From Bdellovibrionales bacterium (GTDB lineage: Bacteria; Bdellovibrionota; UBA1018; CAIMNF01), in NCBI GenBank assembly GCA_947372355.1, contig CANBTI010000002.1, positions 42,580 through 106,579 on the forward strand: a stretch of 64,000 nt of DNA, read 5' to 3'. Positions within the stretch are counted from its first letter, which is position 1. Every line of letters begins with the position of its first letter. Shown here in pieces: positions 48,923 through 59,184 of this stretch. The translations under genes and the position numbers were made by a program. Under the pieces are notes generated by a model that was not told where the DNA came from, did not search any database, and saw nothing but the letters and a program-made list of their open reading frames with translations.

Positions 48923-50251
48923 TCACTCATCGGAATCTTTAGTGTTCTCTTCAATCTTATTATCGGCAGTGGGCAATATTTGCCCACTAGACTCACTGAT
49001 CACTGAGGCCACTTCTCGATTGCCGGTTAAATTACGTTTAGGTTCAAATTGTAAAGCTGCAATTGCACCCAGTACGATGACAAAAGATGCATAGGAAGCA
49101 GTGAATTTCCAAGCAGGAATAATTTTTGAATCAAAGGGCATCACTCCCGATCGTATTGCTTGAATTCTTTCTTCTAATTGCGGATGCGCGCTGCCAAAAA
49201 CAAAACGTGTAAAACCAGATTCTTTATTAGCTGATCCGCCATTCTTAATAGTGATTTTTTCCAGTGCTGAAGAAAGAGCAGCGCTCGTTGTGCCAATATT
49301 GATTGCTTCTAAATCAGCTTCAAACTCTTGTTTGCGTATCACCCGAAAGATAAAGGCAAATTGAATGACAACGGTTGCAATGGTGGAAAGCATCAGCAAT
49401 CCAAATTGATCATCGTTTTTAAGATGGAAAATGATACCAAAAAAAGAAATAGGTAGAAAAACACAAAACAAGGAAACTAAAACGGCTAAAATACTCATGC
49501 AACCGCGTTTTAATACATGATGGAGTTTAAAGTGAGCTGCTTCATGACAGATCACTGCACGAATTTCTTCTGGCTCAAGTACTTCAAATAAGTTTTTTGT
49601 AACAAACACACTACGTCTAAACGGGCCGAATCCGAATTTTGGCCCACAAACGAGCGCATTATAGGATTTAAATCGATCTGTATCGATGAGGTAAACCTCA
49701 GAGACTGGATTATTTGCTGATGCAAAAACTTGTAAAATTTCTTCTTTTATTGAAGAAGGGTGCATTTTTTGTGAAGGCATCCAAACTCGAATAAATAGTG
49801 GAGATGAGTAGGTGATAAAAATCATTGCCACAGCCGCTGATGGAAAGGCTCCAATGTGAGGAATGAGAAAATGAATAGTAGAGAAGTAGATTCCATACAA
49901 CAAAGACATGGAGAGTAGCGTGCGAAAGCTTTTTTCAAAACGCTCTTTAGGATTAGCAGGAATTTCTCTGATTTGATGAATAAGTTTACCGCGAAAAGAA
50001 AAAAGTAAAAAAATGGAAAGTACGCAGGCACCATATCCTACATTAAAAAAGGCATGACTTTTGGTTTTGAAGGATAAGAAGCTCATGAGGTAGATTGCCA
50101 CCACGATGAATGCCACAAGCTTTGCTGAAAGTGCATTGATCACTGGAATAGATTCAATATCTTTTGCAGTATTTTGCATCCGATGCTGGAATAAAAATGG
50201 AACACCAACAACTGCAAACATCAAAATATAATATAAGTAAGTATTGAGCAT
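48923..50251 (-). CDS. M48-family (HtpX/Ste24-like) membrane metallopeptidase
   Basis: AVICHEAAHFKLHHV HExxH; multiple TM; EFEADLEA. Confidence 0.85.
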   Translation of the reverse strand: MLNTYLYYILMFAVVGVPFLFQHRMQNTAKDIESIPVINALSAKLVAFIVVAIYLMSFLSFKTKSHAFFNVGYGACVLSIFLLFSFRGKLIHQIREIPANPKERFEKSFRTLLSMSLLYGIYFSTIHFLIPHIGAFPSAAVAMIFITYSSPLFIRVWMPSQKMHPSSIKEEILQVFASANNPVSEVYLIDTDRFKSYNALVCGPKFGFGPFRRSVFVTKNLFEVLEPEEIRAVICHEAAHFKLHHVLKRGCMSILAVLVSLFCVFLPISFFGIIFHLKNDDQFGLLMLSTIATVVIQFAFIFRVIRKQEFEADLEAINIGTTSAALSSALEKITIKNGGSANKESGFTRFVFGSAHPQLEERIQAIRSGVMPFDSKIIPAWKFTASYASFVIVLGAIAALQFEPKRNLTGNREVASVISESSGQILPTADNKIEENTKDSDE

Positions 50252-50332
50252 CCATGCCCTCCGAAATCTTTATCGGAATCAGGAGCGCATCCCTCAATGA
50301 GAGGTTTTTGCCTAGTTTAAAAGACCTTAAAA

Positions 50333-51412
50333 CTAAGGTTTTTTTGACATGAGCGGCTTATGGGGTGGAGCGGTGATAAGTTGGTCTAGTCTTGAGGTGA
50401 CCGTTTCTACTACTTGTTCAAAAGGAACGGGTAGTGCGAGCCCTGCGGCATATTCATGTCCGCCTCCGCCTAACTCCATAGCAATCTTATTGATCACTAC
50501 GGTGCCTTTTGATTTGATTGAAACACGGGTCATTTCTCCATCATCTTCTTCTCGAAAAATACAAACCACTTCTGCATCCTTTAATACGAGTAAAATATTC
50601 AAAAAAGACATCGTATCGTCTGCCGTCGCTTTATATTTTTTACGAAGATCTAGCCGCATTTCCATCCATGCTAATTTTCCACTTTTCGAGAGTTTGGTGT
50701 TCTGAAGGAGTGTTCCCAATAATTGAATGTGAGACAGTTCCTTTGTTGAATACACGGCCTGATAAACTTCTTCAGGATTTACTCCCAATCTAATCATCTC
50801 CGATGCAATCTCATGGGATTCAGGAGTGGTTCTTGCGTAACGAAAACTATTCGTATCGGTCATTACGGATACATATAAACCGAGAGCCATATCTGCATTG
50901 AGTTTGCTGAACTCAAGTTCATTAAAAAGTTGGTAGAGCAATTCTCCAATGGAGCTAGAGTGGTGATCTGAAACAATCATTGCATTTGGCGGGTAATGAA
51001 GCTGTTCTTGAGGAATGACGATATCGGGATGATGATCAAGAAATACAATTTTCTTTGCTCTCAGTGGCAGTTCATTCCAAAGTTTACCCAAGCGGCGAGG
51101 ATCATTGGTATCTACAATGATCCAAAGATCACATTGATCCCAAAGTTCAACTTCTCCTGGTCCGAGTAAAATTTCTCCCTTGGGATCTAAAAATTTATAA
51201 CGTTTTGGTAGATGATCTGGATTGTAAATCCTGACTGATTTTCTCGCCCGCTTTAAATAATGATAAAGAGCAACCTCAGCGCCTAGTCCATCACCATCGG
51301 GTTGAACGTGAGTAGAGATTAAAATGCGTTTGGCATCTGTAATTAATTGTTTAAATTGCACAAACTCTTTGCTGTCAGAAAGGGATTTTGTGTTTGTTTT
51401 TTTCTTACTCAT
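50333..51412 (-). CDS. DHH-family phosphoesterase (NrnA-like)
   Basis: ISTHVQPDGDGLGAEVALYHYL; VFLDHHPD; DHHSSS; GGGGHEYAAG. Confidence 0.92.
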   Translation of the reverse strand: MSKKKTNTKSLSDSKEFVQFKQLITDAKRILISTHVQPDGDGLGAEVALYHYLKRARKSVRIYNPDHLPKRYKFLDPKGEILLGPGEVELWDQCDLWIIVDTNDPRRLGKLWNELPLRAKKIVFLDHHPDIVIPQEQLHYPPNAMIVSDHHSSSIGELLYQLFNELEFSKLNADMALGLYVSVMTDTNSFRYARTTPESHEIASEMIRLGVNPEEVYQAVYSTKELSHIQLLGTLLQNTKLSKSGKLAWMEMRLDLRKKYKATADDTMSFLNILLVLKDAEVVCIFREEDDGEMTRVSIKSKGTVVINKIAMELGGGGHEYAAGLALPVPFEQVVETVTSRLDQLITAPPHKPLMSKKP

Positions 51413-51468
51413 CGATTCCCTCAAATTACACCTCAAGATTCAGACTGTATATTCCGAAACTTCATTAT

Positions 51469-51816
51469 ATGACTGCTTTGGCAAAAAAAGATCTTTTATA
51501 TACAATATTCGAACAACATCTCTTCAATTTTCAAGATCCGAATTCTGACAGGCAAACTTTTATCCTCACAATCGTCAAAGATTACCTCACCCAGCTGCGT
51601 AAACTTGGTTTATCGGTACCAAAAGAGTTGGAAGAGATGATTTTTGAAGAATTGTTCTTTCAAGTAAATACAATGCTGGTTAAAAAGATATACGGATGCA
51701 TGACGATCAACGAATATATCGCCAAAACACCAACGGTGGAAAAGAAGGCTCGCAAAAAGAAGGCCAAGGCAGCCTATCGCGAAATGACCACTCAAGTGGC
51801 GAAGAAAGCCGCTTAA
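51469..51816 (+). CDS. small hypothetical protein with Lys/Ala-rich C-terminus
   Basis: MTALAKKDLLYTIFEQHLFNFQDPNSDRQTFIL... KKARKKKAKAAYREMTTQVAKKAA; start preferred over track start. Confidence 0.55.
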   Translation: MTALAKKDLLYTIFEQHLFNFQDPNSDRQTFILTIVKDYLTQLRKLGLSVPKELEEMIFEELFFQVNTMLVKKIYGCMTINEYIAKTPTVEKKARKKKAKAAYREMTTQVAKKAA

Positions 51817-52949
51817 CACTTTCTCAATTAAAAATCGCGCTTGTTCATGATTGGTTGAACGGAATGCGTGGCGGAGAAATTGTATTTGAGGCATTGCTTG
51901 ATTTATTTCCTAATGCAGAAGTTTTTACTCTGATCTATGATCCAAAAAAATTATCAACCTCATTGAGAGAAAAGTTGAACCAAAGAAAAATTCACACTTC
52001 TTGGATGAATCGATTTTCATTCACGAGAAACAAGTATCGACAACTCCTGCCCATACTTCCTTTTGCGATTCGATCCTTAGATTTATTTCCGTACGATTTA
52101 ATCGTCTCTTCATCCCATTGTGTGGCTAAAGGAGTGAAAAAACACCCAAAGGCATTTCATTTGAGCTACATTCACGCGCCGATGAGATATATGTGGGATC
52201 GATTTGAGGATTATTTTGGACGAGGAAGAATTTCTCCCGTTTTTAGATTCATCGCCTACTTGCTCCGTCCATTTTTACAATGGTGGGATAAAAGAACTGC
52301 TCAAAAAGATCGAATAGATCAACTCGTTGCCAACAGTAAATTTATCGCGGAACAAATTAACCGATGTTACGGACGAGAGGCGAGTGTGATTTACCCTTTC
52401 GCAAAGTTGGAGCGTTTTCAAAACACAAGGAAACCTGGAAGTTTTTATTTGATGGTGGGAGCCTTTGCTCCTTATAAGCGTACGGATTTAGCGATTGAGG
52501 CATTTGCACGACTCGGTCTTCCATTAAAAATTGTGGGTGGAGGACAAGATGAAGAGCGGCTGAAGGCGCTCAAGATTAAGTTCAGCGCTGGAAATATTGA
52601 ATTCATTTCTAGAGAAGAAGCCACCAACGAAAGAATCGAAAAACTCTATTCTGAATGCAAAGCGTTTGTTTTTCCTGGAAAAGAAGATTTTGGGATTACC
52701 CCTTTAGAAGCAATGGCATCTGGAGCCCCTGTGATTGCATTTAATGCGGGGGGAGCCTCAGAGACAGTGACCGATGAAACTGGTGTGTTATTTGAAAAAC
52801 AAACGGTGGATGCGCTCGTGAACGCTGTGATGGATATTGAAAGTGGTAAAAAAACGTTCAACGAAAAGGCCTGCCGCGCACGCGCAAATTTTTTCACTCA
52901 AGAACGTTTCAAAAAAGAAATCTTGCAAACACTCCCCTTTCGTCCGTAA
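51696..52949 (+). CDS. GT4-family glycosyltransferase (true start uncertain)
   Basis: KIALVHDWLNGMRGGEIVFEALLDLFP; PGKEDFGITPLEAMASGAPVIAFNAGGASETV. Homologous part begins near 51820. Confidence 0.88.
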   Translation: MHDDQRIYRQNTNGGKEGSQKEGQGSLSRNDHSSGEESRLTLSQLKIALVHDWLNGMRGGEIVFEALLDLFPNAEVFTLIYDPKKLSTSLREKLNQRKIHTSWMNRFSFTRNKYRQLLPILPFAIRSLDLFPYDLIVSSSHCVAKGVKKHPKAFHLSYIHAPMRYMWDRFEDYFGRGRISPVFRFIAYLLRPFLQWWDKRTAQKDRIDQLVANSKFIAEQINRCYGREASVIYPFAKLERFQNTRKPGSFYLMVGAFAPYKRTDLAIEAFARLGLPLKIVGGGQDEERLKALKIKFSAGNIEFISREEATNERIEKLYSECKAFVFPGKEDFGITPLEAMASGAPVIAFNAGGASETVTDETGVLFEKQTVDALVNAVMDIESGKKTFNEKACRARANFFTQERFKKEILQTLPFRP

Positions 52950-52991
52950 AATCAGCCATCAGGATCAATTTTTCTGAGGGGGGAAATTAGG

Positions 52992-54149
52992 ATGAAAAAA
53001 ATAACAATCGTTATGTCTGCGTTCGCAGTTTTACTATCAACAACAACATTTGCGCACAATCAAGATGAGGTTCAGGGTTTTTTTAGTCAAAAAGAACTAG
53101 CTGAAAAACATTTAATTGATAGAGGCGATGGCAAAGCAAAGTGGATGCCACTTTCTGAAGCTCTTCACTTGGGTGCGCTTGCGCATGAGAGTGGTCGTTG
53201 TGGTGGCTTTTTTGATCTCACAGGCATGAAAAAAGTAAGTTCTGTTCCTTTGATGCCGGTAGAAACTTTTCGCTTATCTTTGGGTGATCGCCCGATGACC
53301 CAACAAGTGTATTTGCAAGAATCATTGTCTATTTTAGACACTCAACGTTTGTTTAAAACCGTGAGTGATCTTGCGGCTTATCGCAATCGTTTTTATAAGT
53401 CAGAAACAGGCGTTAGTTCAGCAAATTTCATCGCTGATCAATTTCGTGCAATTGCAAAAAATAGATCAGATGTAACAGTAGATTTGTTTGCACATAAAAA
53501 ATGGGCACAACCTTCTGTAGTGGTAACAATGAAGGGTACAGGCCCTCAGGCAAATGAAATCGTGGTCATTGGTGGGCATGAAGATTCCATCAATCAATCT
53601 GCCTTTGGTTCTAAAAATATGGATGCTCCAGGAGCAGATGATAATGCAACAGGAGTAGCAACGATTTTGGAAGTTTTCCGTGTATTAGTGGACACTAACT
53701 TTAAACCAAATCGCACTCTCATGTTCATGACCTACGCAGCTGAAGAAGTAGGACTACTGGGTAGCCAAGAAATCGCAAATCAATTCAAGCTAGAAAAAAA
53801 ATCGGTAGTGGGTGTGGTTCAGTTTGATATGACTGGTTTCATGGGTGCTGGTGATCAAGTGGTTTTCATGACTGATTTTACTAGTCCTGAACTCACTCAA
53901 TTCTCTCAAAAGTTACTGGATACTTATGTGAAAGCAAAATGGAGTACTGATAAATGCGGATACGCGTGTTCAGATCATGCTTCTTGGAATAAAGCTGGCT
54001 ACATGGCCGTAATGCCATTTGAGGCAACGATGGGTGGAGATAATAAAGATATTCACTCTTCTCGTGATTTGATCAGCAAGTTAGATTTTAACCACAGCTT
54101 GCACTTTGCTAAGCTCGGTTTAGCGTTTATGGCTGAATTATCCCAATAA
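52992..54149 (+). CDS. secreted M28-family zinc aminopeptidase
   Basis: Signal peptide; GGHEDSINQSAFG; PGADDNATGVATILEVFRVL; TYAAEEVGLLGSQ. Confidence 0.92.
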   Translation: MKKITIVMSAFAVLLSTTTFAHNQDEVQGFFSQKELAEKHLIDRGDGKAKWMPLSEALHLGALAHESGRCGGFFDLTGMKKVSSVPLMPVETFRLSLGDRPMTQQVYLQESLSILDTQRLFKTVSDLAAYRNRFYKSETGVSSANFIADQFRAIAKNRSDVTVDLFAHKKWAQPSVVVTMKGTGPQANEIVVIGGHEDSINQSAFGSKNMDAPGADDNATGVATILEVFRVLVDTNFKPNRTLMFMTYAAEEVGLLGSQEIANQFKLEKKSVVGVVQFDMTGFMGAGDQVVFMTDFTSPELTQFSQKLLDTYVKAKWSTDKCGYACSDHASWNKAGYMAVMPFEATMGGDNKDIHSSRDLISKLDFNHSLHFAKLGLAFMAELSQ

Positions 54150-54194
54150 AAACATAAAAAAATAACTGAGCGAAGTAGAATGCTCTAGTGATGA

Positions 54195-54225
54195 CCCCAC
54201 AATTTAACAATTGTGGGTTTTTTTT
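54195..54225 (+). terminator. Rho-independent terminator after the M28 peptidase gene
   Basis: cccacaatt-taac-aattgtggg followed by a run of T. Confidence 0.88.
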
Positions 54226-54391
54226 ATTCGCCTAGTAAACGCGTTGTGTAACTTGACGGTTCGTTTAGTGTAGAAAGTGTATTTTGTGTAAAAATGCCTT
54301 ATTTTCAGCACTTTTTTGAGTAAAAAATAAATTTAAAAAAATGTGAAAACTTACCGGATCATACGCTTGCGAGTTAAGCGGGCTGCGAAAA

Positions 54392-54421
54392 TTGACATTC
54401 AATAACTCTACCGTAAGCTAA
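54392..54421 (+). promoter_or_regulatory. possible sigma70-type promoter upstream of the outer-membrane protein gene
   Basis: TTGACA at 54392-54397; the -10 match is poor (taagct region). Confidence 0.3.
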
Positions 54422-54495
54422 AAGTATTAGAACAATAGAAAGCGGTGATCTCAATAGTGAGTTACTGCAACCACAACAATGTAAGGAGTGTTCTC

Positions 54496-55680
54496 ATGAA
54501 GAACCTTTTATTAGTATTAAGTTTAGTGATCACAGCATCACCAGCATTTGCATCTCGCGCTCGCCTTGAATCACTCGGCGAAGGAAAAAACGGATCTTAT
54601 TATATCAATGATTCAAGAAACATTTTCTTGAACCCAGCTGCTATCAACGGCTACAAAAAGAAATTGTTTATCGAATTAGGTAATTCAACTGACAAAACCG
54701 ACTCTTCAGATCCAACAGTAGTTAATGGTGGTCCAAAAGTTCAAGGTGGTTTCACTAACACTTTCGGTGATTTCGTTTACGGATTATACCTAGGTCGTGA
54801 ATCTGATCGTTCAATCACTGGAACTGCAGCAGCTGGCCAATTGGCTGTTGATCATGCATTTGATTTCTTTTTCGGTGGAGAAGCTTCTGGAACTAAATAC
54901 GGCGTGGATGTATTCTATGCTGGTGCTTTGAACCGCACTTCAACTGTTGCTGGTTTCAACGAGCAAACAGCTGGTTACTTCGGAGTTAAACTTGGTGCAG
55001 ACATCAATAACTTCGCAGTATTCACTACTATCGGAATCAACAGCAAAGCTGTAACTGATACTCACGTAGCTGCAAATTACGCTGAATTAAAAGGTAAACT
55101 TTCACTTGATGTAGGTGCAACTTACACTATGGACGAAATGACTTACCTTGCAAAATTCACTTCTTATGGATCTGATTTTACTCAAGGAACTACTTCTCCT
55201 ACAGTAACTACTGGTAAAACTATGGCTTACGCTTTAGGCGCTGGTTGGAAAAAAGAAGCTTCTAAATCTGTAACTATCTACAGCAGAGTTCAAGCTGAAT
55301 ACCAAAAAGATACAGTTGATACTGTTGTAGGTACAGCTGCATCTGTAAACACTTCAACTGCTACTTGGTACAACCTTCCACTCGTTCTTGCTGCTGAAGC
55401 GCAAGCAACTAGTTGGTTGACAATCCGTGGATCTATTTCTCACAGCCTTTACGGCCAACATGCTGTTGGTAACAACAAAGACAGTTTTAATAACCAAACA
55501 ACTGCAGCTATGGGTCTTGGATTTAATTTCGGTGATTTGACTATCGATGCACTTGCTGGTCAATCTGCAGCGATTGCAAATGCTGCTTCTGAATCAAGCC
55601 AAGGTACTTCACAAGCTGGATCTAAATTCGGTTTCGGTGATAACATGGTTAGCCGTCTTTCTATGACTTACAATTTCTAA
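54496..55680 (+). CDS. major outer-membrane beta-barrel protein
   Basis: Signal MKNLLLVLSLVITASPAFA; beta-barrel alternation; terminal F (SMTYNF); SD aaggag upstream; strongly C-ended codons (ttc/aac) suggest high expression. Confidence 0.75.
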   Translation: MKNLLLVLSLVITASPAFASRARLESLGEGKNGSYYINDSRNIFLNPAAINGYKKKLFIELGNSTDKTDSSDPTVVNGGPKVQGGFTNTFGDFVYGLYLGRESDRSITGTAAAGQLAVDHAFDFFFGGEASGTKYGVDVFYAGALNRTSTVAGFNEQTAGYFGVKLGADINNFAVFTTIGINSKAVTDTHVAANYAELKGKLSLDVGATYTMDEMTYLAKFTSYGSDFTQGTTSPTVTTGKTMAYALGAGWKKEASKSVTIYSRVQAEYQKDTVDTVVGTAASVNTSTATWYNLPLVLAAEAQATSWLTIRGSISHSLYGQHAVGNNKDSFNNQTTAAMGLGFNFGDLTIDALAGQSAAIANAASESSQGTSQAGSKFGFGDNMVSRLSMTYNF

Positions 55681-55702
55681 TCTGATCTTAAGATAAGAAA
55701 CG

Positions 55703-55736
55703 AAAGCCCCCGAGAGTAATCTCGGGGGCTTTTTTA
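55703..55736 (+). terminator. Rho-independent terminator after the OMP gene
   Basis: agcccccgaga-gtaa-tctcgggggct followed by T-run. Confidence 0.95.
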
Positions 55737-55782
55737 ATTGGTACTGTAATTGCTTTATCGTCTCCAAACAAAAGGAGACCAC

Positions 55783-56565
55783 ATGAAATCGAAAATCGTA
55801 ATATTAGGAATTTGTACATTAATGAGCGCTTGCGGGGCTGGGAGTAAGCGGGGAGGGATGCAGTCGACTCAAGAAAATGTATCTGGTTCTTTGTATTTAA
55901 AAAACTTAAGCCCTCAAACTTACGGCAAAGTTCAGCAATTGAAATCTGGAAATCAATACCGCTTTTTAGGAACATTTGAATTATCGAGTTTACCCGAATC
56001 GATGAGAGGGCTTTCTGGCGAGTCTGAAATCGGTACACTCAGTGTGGAATTCGAAGATGAAAAATATCTTGATAAATATTCTTCTGAAGTGATTCCTGTA
56101 TTCAGAAAACGACAACAGGAAGTAAAAACTACTGTATTTTTACTTCGAAGTGACTCGCTTTCAAATCAATTTTCATTAGCAATTAAGAATGATGGAAATG
56201 AAAATGTGCTAAATGTTCAAGAAGAAAGTGTTGCGGTTAAATCTTCTCCCAAAAAATATTGTAAACAGACACATTTTTTCACTAAAATATTAGCTGATGG
56301 AATGACTGTTAACGATCAAACAAAGACTTGTAATCCCTTAGGATTTTGTACGGTTGAAATTTATAATGGATATTTCAAAAAATTTGATTCAGTTGAATAT
56401 AACTTAAATACTCATGCTGGATTGTTTCCAAATAAGTGTGATGGGTATGAAGATGATTATTCGGTAACTGAAAATAAGTTAAATCGCTCAACACCCATGA
56501 TGGCAACAATTAGAATCAATGGTGAATTGGTAAAACTATCCACAAAATTGATTTTTGATCTTTAA
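55783..56565 (+). CDS. putative lipoprotein of unknown function
   Basis: MKSKIVILGICTLMSACGAGSKRGG lipobox-like signal. Confidence 0.6.
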   Translation: MKSKIVILGICTLMSACGAGSKRGGMQSTQENVSGSLYLKNLSPQTYGKVQQLKSGNQYRFLGTFELSSLPESMRGLSGESEIGTLSVEFEDEKYLDKYSSEVIPVFRKRQQEVKTTVFLLRSDSLSNQFSLAIKNDGNENVLNVQEESVAVKSSPKKYCKQTHFFTKILADGMTVNDQTKTCNPLGFCTVEIYNGYFKKFDSVEYNLNTHAGLFPNKCDGYEDDYSVTENKLNRSTPMMATIRINGELVKLSTKLIFDL

Positions 56566-56586
56566 AAAACCAATAATACCAAGATG

Positions 56587-56619
56587 CTGCACAACTTGCT
56601 AAAATAACAAGTTGTGCAG
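56587..56619. repeat. 12-bp perfect dyad without T-tract, upstream of mraY
   Basis: ctgcacaacttg-ctaaaataa-caagttgtgcag. Confidence 0.85.
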
Positions 56620-56646
56620 TAATATCAAACACTTAACTTAAGTCTC

Positions 56647-56676
56647 TTGACTTCATGCCCATAAAATCGCTACATT
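56647..56676 (+). promoter_or_regulatory. predicted sigma70 promoter of mraY (possible leaderless transcript)
   Basis: TTGACT - 18 bp - TACATT; the expected start falls at the ATG (56683); no SD upstream of it. Confidence 0.45.
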
Positions 56677-56682
56677 CATCAA

Positions 56683-57759
56683 ATGCTCTATTATCTACTC
56701 TATCCACTCCACGAAACGATCGGAGTGTTTAACGTTTTTAAGTACATCACTTTCCGAACTTTTGGAGCCACCACCACCGCAATTTTATTTTGCCTGTTAT
56801 TAGGTGGTAGATACATTCGCTGGTTAAAAGATAAACAAATCGGACAAAGCGTTCGTAACGACGGACCACAATCCCATCTTTCTAAAAAAGGTACGCCCAC
56901 TATGGGTGGAGGTTTGATTCTTTCTGCAATCGCGATCTCCACATTTTTATGGGCTGATCTCACCAATCATTTTGTTTGGGTTGCCGTGTTTGCAACACTT
57001 GGTTTTGGTGCAATTGGCTGGATGGATGATTATTTAAAAGTAATCAAAAAAAATTCAAAAGGACTCACCGCTCGCCAAAAAATTATTTCTCAAACATTAG
57101 TGGCTCTGATTGCCTCCATTGTGTTGTATGTGTTGCGTGATTCACCTCCACTCCTTAAATTTCCATTCTTTAAGGACTTTTCAATTGATCTTGGTCTTTT
57201 ATTTATTCCATTTTCTACTTTTGTCATCGTTGGAGCGTCTAATGCTGTGAACCTTACCGATGGATTAGATGGATTAGCGGTTGGTCCAACCATCACGACT
57301 TCACTGACTTATGCGATTTTAGCTTATTGCGCAGGTAACTTTGTCATCGCTGAATATCTTCAAATTCCATTTGTTTCTGGAGCGGGTGAAGTGGCTATCT
57401 TTTTAGCAAGCACTGGTGCTGCTTGCCTTGGCTTTCTTTGGTTTAATACTTATCCAGCGGAAGTATTCATGGGTGATGTGGGAGCGCTAGCTCTCGGTGC
57501 AGCTCTTGGGGTTTCTGCAGTGATCACGAAGAATGAATTTTTACTTGTTCTTTGCGGTGGAATTTTTGTGGTGGAAGCAGTGAGTGTGATGATGCAGGTG
57601 ATCTCGTTTAAAATGACGGGTAAGCGTATTTTTAAAATGGCGCCGATCCATCATCATTTTGAACTCAAAGGATGGCCTGAACCAAAGGTTATTGTAAGAT
57701 TTTGGATTATATCAATTTTGTTGGCGCTAGCTTCACTAGCAACGTTAAAACTTCGTTAA
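56683..57759 (+). CDS. mraY: phospho-N-acetylmuramoyl-pentapeptide-transferase
   Basis: [46 protein letters not shown]. Confidence 0.97.
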   Translation: MLYYLLYPLHETIGVFNVFKYITFRTFGATTTAILFCLLLGGRYIRWLKDKQIGQSVRNDGPQSHLSKKGTPTMGGGLILSAIAISTFLWADLTNHFVWVAVFATLGFGAIGWMDDYLKVIKKNSKGLTARQKIISQTLVALIASIVLYVLRDSPPLLKFPFFKDFSIDLGLLFIPFSTFVIVGASNAVNLTDGLDGLAVGPTITTSLTYAILAYCAGNFVIAEYLQIPFVSGAGEVAIFLASTGAACLGFLWFNTYPAEVFMGDVGALALGAALGVSAVITKNEFLLVLCGGIFVVEAVSVMMQVISFKMTGKRIFKMAPIHHHFELKGWPEPKVIVRFWIISILLALASLATLKLR

Positions 57760-57798
57760 TGAATAAAGATCATCCCTGATGGGATGTAGGAGAGCAGT

Positions 57799-59184
57799 AT
57801 GAGTAAGTTTAAGGGTAAAAAAATATTAGTAGTAGGATGTGGAACATCTGGTGTTTCTGTTTCCAAATATTTAGTAAAACAAGGTGCTCGCGTGATGATC
57901 ACCGATACTCGTCAGCGTACAGAACTTTCTGAACCATTAAAGATTCTTGGTGATTTAAAAGTTGAATTTGAATTAGGCGGACACACTGAGCGTTCATTTC
58001 AAGGAGCTGAGTTGATTGTAGTTAGTCCTGGTGTGAATATGCAAAATCACCAATTGCTTCAAATGGCTAAATCCAAAGGAACTCCGATCACCAGTGAAAT
58101 TGAACTCGCTGTTTCTGAGCTCGAGCAGCCGTTGATTGCGATCACTGGAACTAACGGTAAATCCACTCTCACCACCATGATTGGTGAAATGTATAAAAAC
58201 GACGGTAAAAAAGCATTTATTGGTGGAAATCTTGGAACTCCACTCATTGAATACATCAATGAAGGACAGCCTGGCCAAGTTGCAGTTGCCGAACTTTCTA
58301 GTTACCAACTTGAGCTTACCGATAAAATGGTTCCAGCAGTAGCGATCTTCACCAATATTGATCAAGATCACCTTGATCGTTACGGCACCATGGAAAACTA
58401 CATTGCCGCAAAAAAACGTTTACTCAAAGTTTGTGATCGTAACTCATGGGTTATTTTGAATTACGATGATCCAGTACTTCAAGGATTTGCTCAAGAAAAT
58501 GTGGGCAAACTCATTTGGTTCACCATGAAAAATCCAATGAAGATGGGTGGAGATTTTGCTGAGAAATTTTTTGGAGCTTATTACGATGCTGAACAAAATG
58601 CAGTGATTGCAAAAGTAACGGGTCGTGAAGAAGTTTACCCATTGAAGGAATTGAAAATTTTTGGTGATCACAATAAACAAAACATCATGGCAGCAATTTG
58701 TGCAGCTCGCGTGATGGGAGTAAATCAAGCAGCAATCCAAGCTACGATTACTAGCTTTAAGGGGTTACCTCACCGTTTAGAGTTTGTTCGTAAAAAAGAC
58801 GGCGTTTACTTTTTTAATGATTCTAAGGCTACCAACATTCAAAGTGTTCAAGCATCTTTGGGTGCTTTTAAGCGTTCAGCGATCATCATGATTGCGGGCG
58901 GAAAAGATAAAAACATGGATTTCGCACCACTGGTTCCATTTGTACAAGGAAGAGTGAAGTTGCTCATCTTGGTGGGTGAGGCAAAAGAGAAAATCAATCG
59001 TGCTTTGGGAGATTTCACCGAAACCTATCTCGTGGGAACCTTTGAAGAAGCTGTATTGATGAGCTTTCAAAAATCAAGAAATAGTGATGTAATCTTATTA
59101 TCACCGGGATGTTCCAGCCAGGATATGTTCCGTGATTTTGAAGAGCGAGGCGATTATTTCAAAAAATTGGTTAACCAACTCTAA
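57799..59184 (+). CDS. murD: UDP-N-acetylmuramoylalanine-D-glutamate ligase
   Basis: AITGTNGKSTLTTMIGEM; NIDQDHLDRYGTMENY; LLSPGCSSQDMFRDFEERGDYF. Confidence 0.97.
   Translation: MSKFKGKKILVVGCGTSGVSVSKYLVKQGARVMITDTRQRTELSEPLKILGDLKVEFELGGHTERSFQGAELIVVSPGVNMQNHQLLQMAKSKGTPITSEIELAVSELEQPLIAITGTNGKSTLTTMIGEMYKNDGKKAFIGGNLGTPLIEYINEGQPGQVAVAELSSYQLELTDKMVPAVAIFTNIDQDHLDRYGTMENYIAAKKRLLKVCDRNSWVILNYDDPVLQGFAQENVGKLIWFTMKNPMKMGGDFAEKFFGAYYDAEQNAVIAKVTGREEVYPLKELKIFGDHNKQNIMAAICAARVMGVNQAAIQATITSFKGLPHRLEFVRKKDGVYFFNDSKATNIQSVQASLGAFKRSAIIMIAGGKDKNMDFAPLVPFVQGRVKLLILVGEAKEKINRALGDFTETYLVGTFEEAVLMSFQKSRNSDVILLSPGCSSQDMFRDFEERGDYFKKLVNQL

Noticed and set aside
50318-50347. Terminator-like hairpin accttaaaactaaggttttttt on the + strand
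   Set aside because: No + strand gene ends there, the stem is only 5 bp, and it overlaps the minus-strand NrnA-like stop codon; likely chance.
55354-55563. Possible homology between the porin-like fragment at 1-420 and the OMP at 54496-55680
   Set aside because: C-terminal sequences differ by eye (FGSGLNLLVKF versus NMVSRLSMTYNF) beyond generic beta-barrel features.
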